From Pseudomonas silvicola (lineage in GTDB: Bacteria > Pseudomonadota > Gammaproteobacteria > Pseudomonadales > Pseudomonadaceae), in contig NZ_CP093280.1 in the NCBI RefSeq assembly GCF_026651855.1, positions 1,218,001-1,282,000 of the forward strand: a DNA stretch of 64,000 nt, in the 5' to 3' direction. The position numbers and the translations under genes were made by a program. Positions 54,457-63,581 of the stretch are shown here, piece by piece. How positions within the stretch are numbered: position 1 is the stretch's first letter; each line of letters starts with the position of its first letter. The notes under the pieces are model-generated. The model saw only the letters and a program-made list of their open reading frames with translations. It was not told the DNA's origin and ran no database searches.

Positions 54457-55845
54457 TTATTTGCCGGGGAAGAGCTGATTCAGGGCCTGGAGGGTGTCTT
54501 CCAGGGTGGTGCGCTCCTGGATGCGCTGTTGCAGAAAACGCTCCAGGTGCGGGTTCAGTTGCACCGCGCGGTCCAGCAGGGGGTCGTGGCCGGCGGCATA
54601 GGCGCCCACGGTGATCAGATCACGGTTGCGCTGGTACTTGCTCAGTACCTGCTTGAACTGCTGGGCCTTGCGTTGCTGGCTGTCGCTGACGATGGCGGTC
54701 ATGGCGCGGCTGATCGACGCTTCGATATCGATGGCTGGGTAGTGCCCGGCTTCGGCCAGGGTGCGCGAGAGCACGATGTGGCCATCCAGAATCGCCCGTG
54801 CCGAGTCGGCAATGGGATCTTGCTGGTCATCGCCTTCGCTCAGTACCGTGTAGAACGCGGTGATCGAGCCGCCGCCGGGCGGACCGTTGCCGGCACGTTC
54901 CACCAGTTTCGGCAGTTTGGCGAACACCGATGGCGGGTACCCCTTGGTGGCCGGTGGTTCGCCGATGGCCAGGGCGATCTCGCGCTGGGCCATGGCATAG
55001 CGGGTCAGGGAGTCCATGATCAGCAGCACGTCCTGGCCCTGATCGCGGAAATCTTCGGCGATGCGGGTAGCATAGGCGGCGCCTTGCAGGCGTTGCAGTG
55101 GCGAGGTATCGGCGGGTGCCGCCACCACCACGGCGCGGCGCAGGCCTTCCTCGCCGAGGATGTTGTCGATGAAGTCCTGGACCTCGCGGCCCCGTTCGCC
55201 GATCAGGCCAACGACGATGACATCGGCGCGGGTATACCGGGCCATCATGCCCAGCAGCACCGATTTGCCCACGCCAGAGCCGGCGAACAAGCCCAGGCGC
55301 TGGCCACGGCCCACACTGAGCAAAGCATTGATGGCGCGAATGCCGACATCGATCTGGCGGTCGATGGGCGCACGCTTGAGCGGGTTCAGCGGTGGTGTGT
55401 TGAGCGGGCAATGGCGCACGTCGGCCAGCGCGCCCCTGCCATCCAGTGGTTCGCCACGGCTATCCAGCACTCGCCCCAGCAGCGACGGCCCCAACGGAAA
55501 CTGGCGCGTCCCGGCGCCGCCGGTCTGGCGTTCGTCCAGCGGCAGTACCCGGGCGCCGGGTTGCAGGTCGCCTATTTCTTCCAGCGGCATCAGATACAGG
55601 GTGTCGGCAGCGAAGCCGACGACCTGGGCCTCGGCGTATCGGGGGCCAAGGCCTGCTTGCGCCGGCTGGGTCTCGATGCGGCAGGCACCGCCCAGCGGGA
55701 TGCTCAGGCCGACCGCTTCCAGTACCAGGCCGGTGGCCCGCACGATGCGTCCGCTGTGAACATAGCGCGCTACGTGGGCGATATCGCCGCGCAGGTTGGC
55801 CAGACGTTGTTCCCAGCCGTGCAGAAAGGCATTGTCCAGGCTCAT
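54457..55845 (-). CDS. fliI: Flagellum-specific ATPase FliI
   Basis: The 462-residue F1-type export ATPase has Walker [16 protein letters not shown], Walker [13 protein letters not shown], and the [10 protein letters not shown] motif. It feeds substrates to the export gate. The ATG at 55845 overlaps fliH by four bases; the longer frame to 56049 lies inside fliH and is discarded. Confidence 0.96.
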   Translation of the reverse strand: MSLDNAFLHGWEQRLANLRGDIAHVARYVHSGRIVRATGLVLEAVGLSIPLGGACRIETQPAQAGLGPRYAEAQVVGFAADTLYLMPLEEIGDLQPGARVLPLDERQTGGAGTRQFPLGPSLLGRVLDSRGEPLDGRGALADVRHCPLNTPPLNPLKRAPIDRQIDVGIRAINALLSVGRGQRLGLFAGSGVGKSVLLGMMARYTRADVIVVGLIGERGREVQDFIDNILGEEGLRRAVVVAAPADTSPLQRLQGAAYATRIAEDFRDQGQDVLLIMDSLTRYAMAQREIALAIGEPPATKGYPPSVFAKLPKLVERAGNGPPGGGSITAFYTVLSEGDDQQDPIADSARAILDGHIVLSRTLAEAGHYPAIDIEASISRAMTAIVSDSQQRKAQQFKQVLSKYQRNRDLITVGAYAAGHDPLLDRAVQLNPHLERFLQQRIQERTTLEDTLQALNQLFPGK

Positions 55846-56558
55846 GATGTGGCCGGCAGGCCGTCGAGCAGCCTGCTGCGAATGCCTGCCCAGGCGCTTT
55901 CCAGGGTGGCGTCCAGTTCGCCGCTGGCACTGCTGACGCGGCAACCGCCACGGGCCACGCTGGCGTCTGCCAACAGGCTCCAGCCAGCGGCACCCAGTTG
56001 CTCGCCCAGGGCGTGCTGCACCAGCGCAAGGTCGTCGCCATGCAGCCACAGGCGTGGTTTGCCGGTCAGTGCCGGCTCATGCTGCAGCAAGGTCTGCACG
56101 GTGCTCACCACCTGTTCGGGGTGTGCTTGCAGGGCTTGGCCGGCAATGTGCCGTGCGGTGCCCAGCGCCAACTCCACCAGTTGGCCCAGCACCTGGCCAT
56201 CCAAATGGCGCAAGGCCTGGGCAAAGCTTTCGCACAGGCTCAACAGTGGCGCCAGGGTTGCCTGGATCTGCTCTTGCATCGCGGCTTCGCCAGCCAGCCG
56301 GCCTTCTTCCAGTCCCTGGGCATAGCCTTCGGCGTGGCCGGCGGCCAGGCCTGTGGCATGGCCTTGGCGCATGGCTTCCTGGCGTGCCTTGTCGCGGCGC
56401 GCCTGCAACTCCAGTTTGCGCTGAAAGGCATGCTTGCGTTGGGCCTCGGCCTGGGCTTCATCCAGGTCCTGTGCGGGCAGCGTCTCAGTGGGCAGCACGG
56501 TCATGCGCCAGGATTGCCATTGGTTGGGCTCGTCAGCCCAGGGGTTGCCGTCAGACAT
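55842..56558 (-). CDS. fliH: Flagellar export regulator FliH
   Basis: The 238-residue protein has a Gln/Arg/Ala-rich helical N-terminal half with GxxxG-like repeats ([20 protein letters not shown]), typical of FliH, and a C-terminal domain that binds FliI (residues about 130-225; [17 protein letters not shown]). I take the ATG at 56558. It overlaps fliG by eight bases and fliI by four. Confidence 0.92.
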   Translation of the reverse strand: MSDGNPWADEPNQWQSWRMTVLPTETLPAQDLDEAQAEAQRKHAFQRKLELQARRDKARQEAMRQGHATGLAAGHAEGYAQGLEEGRLAGEAAMQEQIQATLAPLLSLCESFAQALRHLDGQVLGQLVELALGTARHIAGQALQAHPEQVVSTVQTLLQHEPALTGKPRLWLHGDDLALVQHALGEQLGAAGWSLLADASVARGGCRVSSASGELDATLESAWAGIRSRLLDGLPATS

Positions 56559-57549
56559 AGGTATCGTCCCCATTGCCGGTCACGATGATGCCGTTGTCCG
56601 CCAGGCGTCGCACCACCTGCAGAATGGCTTTCTGTTCGGCTTCCACCTGGGACATGCGCGTCGGCCCGCGGGCTTCCATGTCTTCGCGGAACAGCTGCGC
56701 CGCACGCTGGGACATGTTGGCCAGGAACTTGTCCAGCAGCGCCGTGGGCGCGCCTTTGAGGGCGATGGACAGGGAGTTGGTCTCCACTTCCTGGAGGATG
56801 GTCTGGATGCCACGGTCGTCGATCTCCAGCAGGTTCTCGAACAGGAACATCTCGTCGAGGATCTTCTGCGTGAGGTCTTCGTTGTGCGCACGCAGGGTCT
56901 GGATGGCCGACTCTTCCTGGCTGGAGTTCATCAGGTTGAGAATCTCGGCCACGGTGCGCACGCCGCCCATCTTGCTGCGCTTGAGATTCTGGCCGTCGAG
57001 CATGCCGCCCAGCACTTCGGTCAGTTCCTGCAAGGCCACCGGTTGCACCCCGCTGAAGGTGGCGATACGCAGGATGATGTCGTTGCGCTGGCGTTCCTCG
57101 AACAGCTCAAGGATGTCCGAGGCCTGGTGGCGGTCCAGGTGCACCAGAATGGTGGCGACGATCTGCGGGTGTTCGTCGCGGATCATCTCGGCCACCAGCG
57201 AGGCCTCCATCAGGTTCAGCTTGTCGATACCCGAGCCGCCATCGTTGGCCTCCAGGATGTCATCGATCAGGCTGGCCGCCCGCTCGCTGCCAAGAGCCTT
57301 GGTCAGCACCGCGCGGATGTGTTCGCTGGACTGGATGTTGATGGCCGCGTATTGCTCGGTCTCGTCGATGAACTCTTCGAGCACCTTGCGCATCTCGTCG
57401 TGCGACACCTGGCTCAAGCGCGCCATCTCCATGCTGATGCTTTCCACGTCCGGGCTGGGCAGCAGCTTGAACACCTCGGCGGCCTCATCGGCTTCCAGCG
57501 ATAGCAGCAGGATCGCGCTGCGGCGCGTTGCGGTCATTTTATTTGTCAT
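56551..57549 (-). CDS. fliG: Flagellar motor switch protein FliG
   Basis: The 332-residue C-ring protein has three ARM-like domains. The C-terminal torque helix DRGIQTILQEVETNSLSIAL carries conserved charged residues, followed by the SQRAAQLFREDMEA motif. It couples the stator to the rotor. I take the ATG at 57549; a second ATG at 57537 lacks a ribosome-binding site. It overlaps fliF by 11 bases. Confidence 0.96.
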   Translation of the reverse strand: MTNKMTATRRSAILLLSLEADEAAEVFKLLPSPDVESISMEMARLSQVSHDEMRKVLEEFIDETEQYAAINIQSSEHIRAVLTKALGSERAASLIDDILEANDGGSGIDKLNLMEASLVAEMIRDEHPQIVATILVHLDRHQASDILELFEERQRNDIILRIATFSGVQPVALQELTEVLGGMLDGQNLKRSKMGGVRTVAEILNLMNSSQEESAIQTLRAHNEDLTQKILDEMFLFENLLEIDDRGIQTILQEVETNSLSIALKGAPTALLDKFLANMSQRAAQLFREDMEARGPTRMSQVEAEQKAILQVVRRLADNGIIVTGNGDDTYV

Positions 57550-59236
57550 CTTTTTTCATCCACCCCCGGATGATCATGGCGATCAGGCGTGGGTCTTCCA
57601 CGGAGATCTCGCGCAGGCGTTTCATGTTTGCTTCGTAGCCCAGGGCCTTGCGTTTGCCGGCCGGCACTTCCACGGTTTCGCCGGTTTCGGTGACCATGGT
57701 CTGCGGCTCTTCGTCGGCCTGGGCCGCTTTCAGCGTCTGGGCATGACGCTTTTGCATGGGGCGCAACACCATCAGCCATAGCAGCAGGGCGATGAAGGCC
57801 ACCAGCACGTAACGCGACAGGCTCATGGCCAGGGCGTAGAACTCCGGTGTGCGCCACCAGGCCAGTTCCGGGCCGCTGCTGTCCTCCACGGCGAACGGGC
57901 TGTTGATCACTTTCAGTTCGTCGCCGCGGTCCTCGGTGAAGCCCATGGCCTGGCGCACCAGGCTGTCGATGTTGGCCAGTTCGTCCTTGCTCAGGGGGTC
58001 CTGGGCCGGCTTACCGTCCTTCTCGGTGGCGCGGTAGTTGACGACCACGGCGGTGGTCAGGCGCGTGACCTCGCCCTGGGCCTGCTTGACGTGCTCGACA
58101 CTGTGGTCGACCTCGTAGTTGGTCATGCGCTCGCTGTGCAGGGTCTTGCTGCGGGCCGAGGCGCTGGTGTCGCTGTCGTCGGTGCTGGCCTGGGTACCTT
58201 CGCCCGGTTTGCCCGGTGCCGTGGCGCGGGTCGCGGGCGGCTGGTTGGGCGGGGTGTTGGTCAGCGCGCCAGGCACGCCACGGGCGGCCGCGTCGCTGCC
58301 GGCCAGGCTTTCGTTGATCTGTTTGCTGCGTACGGCCGCATGGTCCGGCGCCTGGTTGGGCTCGTAGTGTTCGGCGGTGCTTTCGCGGCTGTCAAAATCG
58401 ACCTTGGCCACGACTTGGGCGTGGACGTTCTGACGGCCCAGCAACGGCGCCAGAATATCTTCGATACGGCGTTGGTAGGAGCGCTCGATATCGCGCACGT
58501 AGGTCAATTGCGTGCCATCCAGGCCACCGTTGTCGCCAGGGTTCTGGGATAACAGACGGCCGCTCTGGTCGACGATGGTCACACCGTCGATGCTCAGGTC
58601 GGCGACACTGGACGACACCAGGTGGGCGATGGCGTTGGCCTGGCTCTGGCCCAGTTCGCGGCCCGGTTGCAGGTTGACCATGACCGAGGCGCGGGCCGGC
58701 TCGCGTTCGCGCACGAAGACCGATTGGCGAGCCATGACCAGGTGCACCCGGGCACTGGCGATGGGGCCCAGGGACTCGATGGTGCGTGCCAGTTCACCTT
58801 CCAGGCCGCGCTGGTAGTTGAGTTGTTCGGCAAACTGGCTGACCCCGAACGCCTGCTTGTCCATCAGTTCGAAACCCACGTTGCCGCCCTTGGGCAGCCC
58901 CTGTTCGGCCAGTTGCAGACGCAAGGCATTCATTTGCGCGGCCGGTACCAGGATGGCGTGGCCACCTTCGCTCAGGCGGTAGGGGACCTGGCGCTTTTCC
59001 AGCTCACTGATCACCTGGCCGCCATCGGCCTCGCTGAGGTTGGAGAACAGTACGCGGTACTCCGGTTGCCGTGCCCACAGGGCCAGCACCACCAGTAGCG
59101 CAACGGCTGCCGCGCCTGCCAGCAGCAGGGGCAGCGATTGGCCGCGCAAGCGTGCCAGCAGCGGTTCCAGCGCACTGGCCTTGTTCTTGTCGGGGGCGAC
59201 TCTGGCGGAGCCTTTGCCTTGGGCCGCGTTACTCAC
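57539..59236 (-). CDS. fliF: Flagellar MS-ring protein FliF
   Basis: The 565-residue protein has two membrane segments (about residues 38-58 and 448-468), a large periplasmic part with YRVLFSNLSEADGGQVISEL and a C-terminal FliG-binding tail (YEANMKRLREISVEDPRLIA). The start is a GTG at 59236 with GAGG before it; the longer frame to 59428 has no such site. It leads the fliFGHIJKLMNOPQR run and is divergent from fliE. Confidence 0.94.
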   Translation of the reverse strand: MSNAAQGKGSARVAPDKNKASALEPLLARLRGQSLPLLLAGAAAVALLVVLALWARQPEYRVLFSNLSEADGGQVISELEKRQVPYRLSEGGHAILVPAAQMNALRLQLAEQGLPKGGNVGFELMDKQAFGVSQFAEQLNYQRGLEGELARTIESLGPIASARVHLVMARQSVFVREREPARASVMVNLQPGRELGQSQANAIAHLVSSSVADLSIDGVTIVDQSGRLLSQNPGDNGGLDGTQLTYVRDIERSYQRRIEDILAPLLGRQNVHAQVVAKVDFDSRESTAEHYEPNQAPDHAAVRSKQINESLAGSDAAARGVPGALTNTPPNQPPATRATAPGKPGEGTQASTDDSDTSASARSKTLHSERMTNYEVDHSVEHVKQAQGEVTRLTTAVVVNYRATEKDGKPAQDPLSKDELANIDSLVRQAMGFTEDRGDELKVINSPFAVEDSSGPELAWWRTPEFYALAMSLSRYVLVAFIALLLWLMVLRPMQKRHAQTLKAAQADEEPQTMVTETGETVEVPAGKRKALGYEANMKRLREISVEDPRLIAMIIRGWMKKDDK

Positions 59237-59510
59237 ACGCACCTCGCAGGCGAGGGTAGGGGCGCTACAGAAGACATTGCTCGTTCCGGTGTCGAAGGTG
59301 GTCGAGAAGCTGTGGCATCGGCTGCGGCAGTGCCGCCCGGTGCCAGCGCTGGCAGGTATCGCAGGGCGGCTATTATCTCGACCCGGCCCGTATCCAAAGG
59401 TCGGAAAAGCCAGCGCTTTTGTAGCCAATTGGTTGCTTGTCGGTACGGCTTGCCTTGTTAACCTTTCGAGCCATCACCCTGACCTTTTACACTTCGGACA
59501 TGTTCGCGCC

Positions 59511-59831
59511 ATGAATACATCTGCTTTGCAGGCTGCCCTGCAGCAACTCAACCTGCTGGCCAGCCAGTCCCAGGGGGCGACTTCCTCAGTGGCGGGGGCA
59601 GGGGCAAACGGTGGCTTTTCAGGCGAATTGCAGGCCTCGCTCCGGCGCATCAACCAGCTTCAGCAAACCGCGACGCAGCACGCCAACGCCTTTCAGGTAG
59701 GCAGCCCGGACGTAGCGCTCAACGACGTGATGGTGGACATGCAGAAAGCCGCCCTCGGCTTCCAGATGGGGGTGCAAGTGCGTAACCGGCTGGTGACTGC
59801 CTATAAGGACGTGATGGCGATGCAGGTATAG
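59511..59831 (+). CDS. fliE: Flagellar hook-basal body protein FliE
   Basis: The 106-residue protein joins the MS-ring to the rod. The conserved C-terminal helix reads DVMVDMQKAALGFQMGVQVRNRLVTAYKDV, and Ser/Ala/Gly-rich N-terminal residues precede it. It is divergent from fliF across 274 bp, the enteric arrangement. It is followed by a 377-bp gene-free stretch. Confidence 0.94.
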   Translation: MNTSALQAALQQLNLLASQSQGATSSVAGAGANGGFSGELQASLRRINQLQQTATQHANAFQVGSPDVALNDVMVDMQKAALGFQMGVQVRNRLVTAYKDVMAMQV

Positions 59832-60208
59832 GCCGGGTATTGCTACCTACGCAAAAGTATCCTCCTGTACGGCAATCGATACGTTTGAGTGCCTGACCGT
59901 CTCGATGAAAAAAAATTCAGGATCGAACTAAGGCAGTGGCCGGGCTCAGGGCTTGAGGGTAAAGCTGTGTAACCGGCTTATTACTTAGGTTGCACTAATG
60001 AAAGTACTGCGGGTGCGAGAGATGGTAAGTCTGAAAGTTGCGAAAAAAGCCTTTGTTTAAAAGGCGTTACTTAAAAAATAAATAGACATGTGTCGTTAAA
60101 GTTTTATATTCGGCTGCCGATTTCCTCTGCGTCATTGCGAATGTTTCATTTGTGATGGGGTAATTTTTGATTGGCCCTGCTTAATAGGCGCGGACCTGTG
60201 AGGACTAT
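59832..60208. other. Gene-free AT-rich region before fliD
   Basis: This region is much richer in A and T than its neighbours, especially 60030-60180. It holds a small GCCTTT/AAAGGC hairpin (60049-60065) and the fliD sigma28 promoter. No open frame here has flagellin ends, although enteric clusters often keep fliC beside fliD. Confidence 0.6.
60097..60123 (+). promoter_or_regulatory. Sigma28 (FliA) promoter of fliDST
   Basis: TAAAGTTT (60097-60104), 11 bases, GCCGATTT (60116-60123). The -35 box is identical to the enteric consensus and the -10 box matches at six of eight positions. It lies 85 bases before the fliD ATG. Confidence 0.88.
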
Positions 60209-61621
60209 ATGACGACGACCACTTCCACTTCTTCCTCCTCTGCTACCAGCGGAACCATTACCTCTTTGGGTGTGGGGTCGGGGCTGGATCTGGACTCGAT
60301 TCTCGATAGCCTCGAGGAAGCGCAGGAAACAAGCCTGCTGACGCCGATCGAGAACCAGGAAGACGACATCAACGCCGAAATCACTGCCTACGGCACCTTG
60401 ACCAGTGCCCTGACCAGCCTGCAGACCGCCGTCGAAACCCTCGCCGACGCCGACACCTACGATGCCCTGACCAGCAGCGTCAGCGGCACCGGCGTGACCG
60501 CCGCCACGACCAGCGATGCGGTGGCCGGCACCTACTCGATCGTGGTCAGCCAACTGGCCAGCGCGCAGACATTGGCCACCGATGGTATCGCCGATTCTAC
60601 AACAGCGCTGGGTACAGGTACCCTGACTATTACAGTAGGTGACGACGAAAGCATCAGTATCGACCTGACGTCGAGCAACAACACGCTGGAAGGTATCCGC
60701 GACGCCATCAATGACGCCGGCGGCTCGGTCACGGCGTCCATCGTCAACGACGGTAGCGACACGCCATACCGCCTGGTGCTGACCTCGAACGACACCGGCA
60801 CCGAATCGGAAATGACCGTGACGTACGACGGCACGGGTGACGCCGCGGACCTGTTCGGCTACAGCGCCGACAGTGACAGCAACAACATGACCGAGACTGT
60901 CACGGCGGCCGATGCCCTGCTGACGGTGAACGGGCTGAGCGTGACCAGCCAGAGCAACACCGTGGAGGAAGCCTTGCAGGGGGTGACCCTGAGCCTCACC
61001 GACACGGGTACCTCGACCTTGACCATCAAGCGCGACACCGACTCGATCATCGATGCCATCAACGATTTCGTCGACGCCTACAATTCGTACGCCTCGACCA
61101 TGGACACGCTGACCGAGTACGACGCCGACGACGACACGGCGGGCGCCCTGCTGGGCGACTCCACTACCCGGCGTGTCGACAGCACCTTGAGCAAGGACCT
61201 GTACAACTCGATTTCCAACAGCACGTTCAGCTACCTCTCCCAGTTGGGCATATCCCTGGAAGTGGACGGCACCCTGACCATCGATGACGACACGTTGGAA
61301 GACGCGGTTACCAACAACCTCAGCGACGTAACCGATTTCTTCGTAGGTACCGATGATACGGCGGGGTTCGCCACCCAGATGGCGACCGACCTGGACACGT
61401 TCCTGGACGAGGACGATGGCTCGATCGTGTCGGTGGTCAATGACCTGAACGATCAACTCGATGACCTTGAAGAGAAATACGAAGACAAGCAGGACTTCAT
61501 CGACAGTGTGATGGACCGCTATACCGAGCAATTCACGGCCCTGGACACCCTGATTTCCGAGCTTGATTCGACAGCGGACTACCTCACCACCCAATTCGAT
61601 GCGTTGAGCAGTGATGATTAA
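60209..61621 (+). CDS. fliD: Flagellar filament cap protein FliD (HAP2)
   Basis: The 470-residue cap protein has the N-terminal FliD domain (TSLGVGSGLDLDSILDSLEE) and the C-terminal FliD-C region with the coiled DLNDQLDDLEEKYEDKQDFI helix. It has few lysines and many Asp/Thr. Its first gene position in fliDST with a strong ribosome-binding site (GAGGACTAT before ATG) and a FliA promoter fits late expression. Confidence 0.95.
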   Translation: MTTTTSTSSSSATSGTITSLGVGSGLDLDSILDSLEEAQETSLLTPIENQEDDINAEITAYGTLTSALTSLQTAVETLADADTYDALTSSVSGTGVTAATTSDAVAGTYSIVVSQLASAQTLATDGIADSTTALGTGTLTITVGDDESISIDLTSSNNTLEGIRDAINDAGGSVTASIVNDGSDTPYRLVLTSNDTGTESEMTVTYDGTGDAADLFGYSADSDSNNMTETVTAADALLTVNGLSVTSQSNTVEEALQGVTLSLTDTGTSTLTIKRDTDSIIDAINDFVDAYNSYASTMDTLTEYDADDDTAGALLGDSTTRRVDSTLSKDLYNSISNSTFSYLSQLGISLEVDGTLTIDDDTLEDAVTNNLSDVTDFFVGTDDTAGFATQMATDLDTFLDEDDGSIVSVVNDLNDQLDDLEEKYEDKQDFIDSVMDRYTEQFTALDTLISELDSTADYLTTQFDALSSDD

Positions 61622-61645
61622 TCCTCAGTAGATGGGAGCGAGGTT

Positions 61646-62071
61646 GTGAGTGTATTGCGCGGAGCAAATGCCTACGCGGCGGTGGGGTTGGAGAGCGGCA
61701 TTCTGGCTGCCTCCCCGTACCAACGGATCGTGATGTTGTTCGACAGTTACCAGGCCGCTATCCGCACGGCCCGGCTGCACATGCAGGTCGGCGACATGGC
61801 GGGCAAAGGCAAGGCCATCACGTCTGCCATCAAGATCGTCAGCCGCGGACTGCGCGGTTCGCTGGACCTGGAACGCGGCGGCGAGGTCGCCGCCAACCTG
61901 GACCAGCTCTACGACACGGTGGTGCGGCTGTTATTGCGGGCCAATCTGCATAACGACGAGGAGGTCCTGAATGTGGCAGCAAGCCTGATTGAAAACATTG
62001 GTTCCGCGTGGCGGCAGATAGGACCTCGAGTCGAGGGGGAGGATGGCGATGTCGCAAGCGCAGGTGGTTGA
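61646..62071 (+). CDS. fliS: Flagellin export chaperone FliS
   Basis: The 141-residue helical chaperone of flagellin starts at a GTG (MSVLRGANAYAAVGLESGIL) and has the FliS-typical ASPYQRIVMLFDSYQAAIRTAR and ANLDQLYDTVVRLLLRANL. It would bind flagellin before export, yet no flagellin gene is seen in this window. It overlaps fliT by 23 bases. Confidence 0.93.
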   Translation: MSVLRGANAYAAVGLESGILAASPYQRIVMLFDSYQAAIRTARLHMQVGDMAGKGKAITSAIKIVSRGLRGSLDLERGGEVAANLDQLYDTVVRLLLRANLHNDEEVLNVAASLIENIGSAWRQIGPRVEGEDGDVASAGG

Positions 62072-62420
62072 GTCGTACGAGCGGTTGCTGGCGCAGTCGC
62101 AACGCATGCATGAGTGTGCGTTGCAGGGGGACTGGGCAGAGATTCTGCTGTTGAAGTCCCAGGGGTTGATCGATGAGGAAACCTTGCGACGCCAGGAGGC
62201 GGGGGTCCAGCTGGACGAAGAACACCGTCGGCGCAAGTTTGAATTGATCAAGCAGATCCTGGAGTTGGAAGTTGAAGTTCGCAAGTGCCTGGCCGACCGT
62301 CAGAGTCACCTGGGCGCACTTATATTGGCTGGGCGTTTAAAGCGCGGACAGGGCAAGGCGTACAGGCCAACTGCCACTGTTAGGCCGCTATTTAGATCGG
62401 TTGTGCGTCCGGAAGTTTGA
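62049..62420 (+). CDS. fliT: Flagellar chaperone FliT-like
   Basis: The 123-residue helical protein (MSQAQVVESYERLLAQSQRM, then IKQILELEVEVRKCLADRQS) is in the position of fliT directly after fliS. In enterics FliT chaperones FliD and binds FlhDC to inhibit it. Identity is mostly by position and helical profile. An ATG at 62043 is an alternative start, but the GGAGG site fits 62049 better. Confidence 0.75.
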   Translation: MSQAQVVESYERLLAQSQRMHECALQGDWAEILLLKSQGLIDEETLRRQEAGVQLDEEHRRRKFELIKQILELEVEVRKCLADRQSHLGALILAGRLKRGQGKAYRPTATVRPLFRSVVRPEV

Positions 62421-62518
62421 GTCAGGGCTGCGACAAGTTGCCGCTAGGGCGGTGTGTTTGAACCAAACCATTCACGTCAGTTGAATTGAAGAGTGCGAAA
62501 AGTACAGGGGAGTGGGAA

Positions 62519-62866
62519 GTGCTGAACGCTGATCGAGGTCTGGAAGATATTCAGGATCTGAATTTCTCTTATTTGTTGCTGGTACAGCGCCTGTTGCGCA
62601 AGGACCGCGCTACCGCCATGTTCCGCCTGAAGTTGACCGAGGGCATGGCCGACCTGCTGGTCAAGTTGACCAGCAAGCAGCTGACCCAGTTGGCGCGCAT
62701 CAACCAATTGGTCTGCCGCCCGGTTTTCGATGAAGCCGAGTGCTTGTCGCGGGTGCTGGGCAATTCGCGGGAGCTGGGCCTGGTGGAAATTCACTCGTCG
62801 TTGCTGATGGCGTCGGTCGATGTCGGGGGCGACACGGGAGGACGTGTGGGGCAGGCGCATGTCTGA
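62519..62866 (+). CDS. flhD: Flagellar master regulator subunit FlhD
   Basis: The 115-residue helical protein has the FlhD pattern [27 protein letters not shown] and [11 protein letters not shown] with Cys66, which corresponds to the conserved FlhD cysteine. With FlhC it forms FlhD4C2, which activates class 2 flagellar genes. The start is a GTG at 62519 with GGGGAG upstream. Pseudomonas normally lacks flhDC. It overlaps flhC by eight bases. Confidence 0.92.
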   Translation: MLNADRGLEDIQDLNFSYLLLVQRLLRKDRATAMFRLKLTEGMADLLVKLTSKQLTQLARINQLVCRPVFDEAECLSRVLGNSRELGLVEIHSSLLMASVDVGGDTGGRVGQAHV

Positions 62867-63428
62867 AAAAAGCCTGGTCGAGGAAATGTTCCAGGTGCAG
62901 CTGGCCATCGAGCTTATCGAGCTGGGGGCGCGGTTGCAGGTACTGGAAGTGGAAACCAGCCTCAGCCGTGGCCGGTTGATCCGTCTGTACAAGGAGGTGC
63001 GCGGGGTATCGCCGCCCAAGGGCATGCTACCGTTTTCCACCGACTGGTTCGTGACCTGGTTGCCCAACATTCATTCTTCGCTGTTCTATGGCATCTACCT
63101 GCGCCTGACCAAAATTGGCTGCGACCGCATCGAGGCCTTCATCAAGGCGTATCGGCTGTACCTTGAGCAGGTGGGCGGCGACGAGGAGTCCGAAGTGGTG
63201 CTCGGCTTGACCCGTGCCTGGACCCTGGTGCGTTTCTTCGAAAGTGACATGCTGGAGCTGGTGGGCTGTTCATCGTGCAGCGGCCAGTTCGTGGCCCACT
63301 CCCACGGCCCGGCCCAGCGCTATGTATGCGGTATTTGCCAGCCGCCTTCGCGGGCCGGCAAGACCCTCAAGCGCCGCGAGAACGAAGAGCTGGAAGACGA
63401 AGCGCCCATGCGCCAGGCCAACGCCTGA
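62859..63428 (+). CDS. flhC: Flagellar master regulator subunit FlhC
   Basis: The 189-residue protein is close to the 192 residues of enteric FlhC. Four cysteines (Cys137, Cys140, Cys157, Cys160 in CSSCSG and CGIC) form the Zn site of FlhC, at positions nearly identical to the enteric ones. It binds DNA as part of FlhD4C2. The ATG at 62859 gives [20 protein letters not shown]; the longer frame to 62820 lies in flhD. Confidence 0.94.
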   Translation: MSEKSLVEEMFQVQLAIELIELGARLQVLEVETSLSRGRLIRLYKEVRGVSPPKGMLPFSTDWFVTWLPNIHSSLFYGIYLRLTKIGCDRIEAFIKAYRLYLEQVGGDEESEVVLGLTRAWTLVRFFESDMLELVGCSSCSGQFVAHSHGPAQRYVCGICQPPSRAGKTLKRRENEELEDEAPMRQANA

Positions 63429-63515
63429 CAAGCGACGCCCCGGGGTGTCAGGTGTACCGTGTGCATCGCCGACGTGGCCAGGTCCGCTGCTACGAAGGGC
63501 GTGACCGGCCGTGGT

Positions 63516-63542
63516 TAAAGTTGGGCCCTCGAGCGCCGATCT
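63516..63542 (+). promoter_or_regulatory. Sigma28 (FliA) promoter of motA
   Basis: TAAAGTTG (63516-63523), 11 bases, GCCGATCT (63535-63542). It lies 39 bases before the motA start, with exact N11 spacing. Confidence 0.85.
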
Positions 63543-63581
63543 TTGCCCAGGTCACCCCTGGCGTCATAAAAGGAACGGCCT

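Noticed and set aside
59832-60208. A hidden flagellin gene before fliD
   Set aside because: No frame has flagellin-like ends; the region is AT-rich non-coding with a sigma28 promoter.
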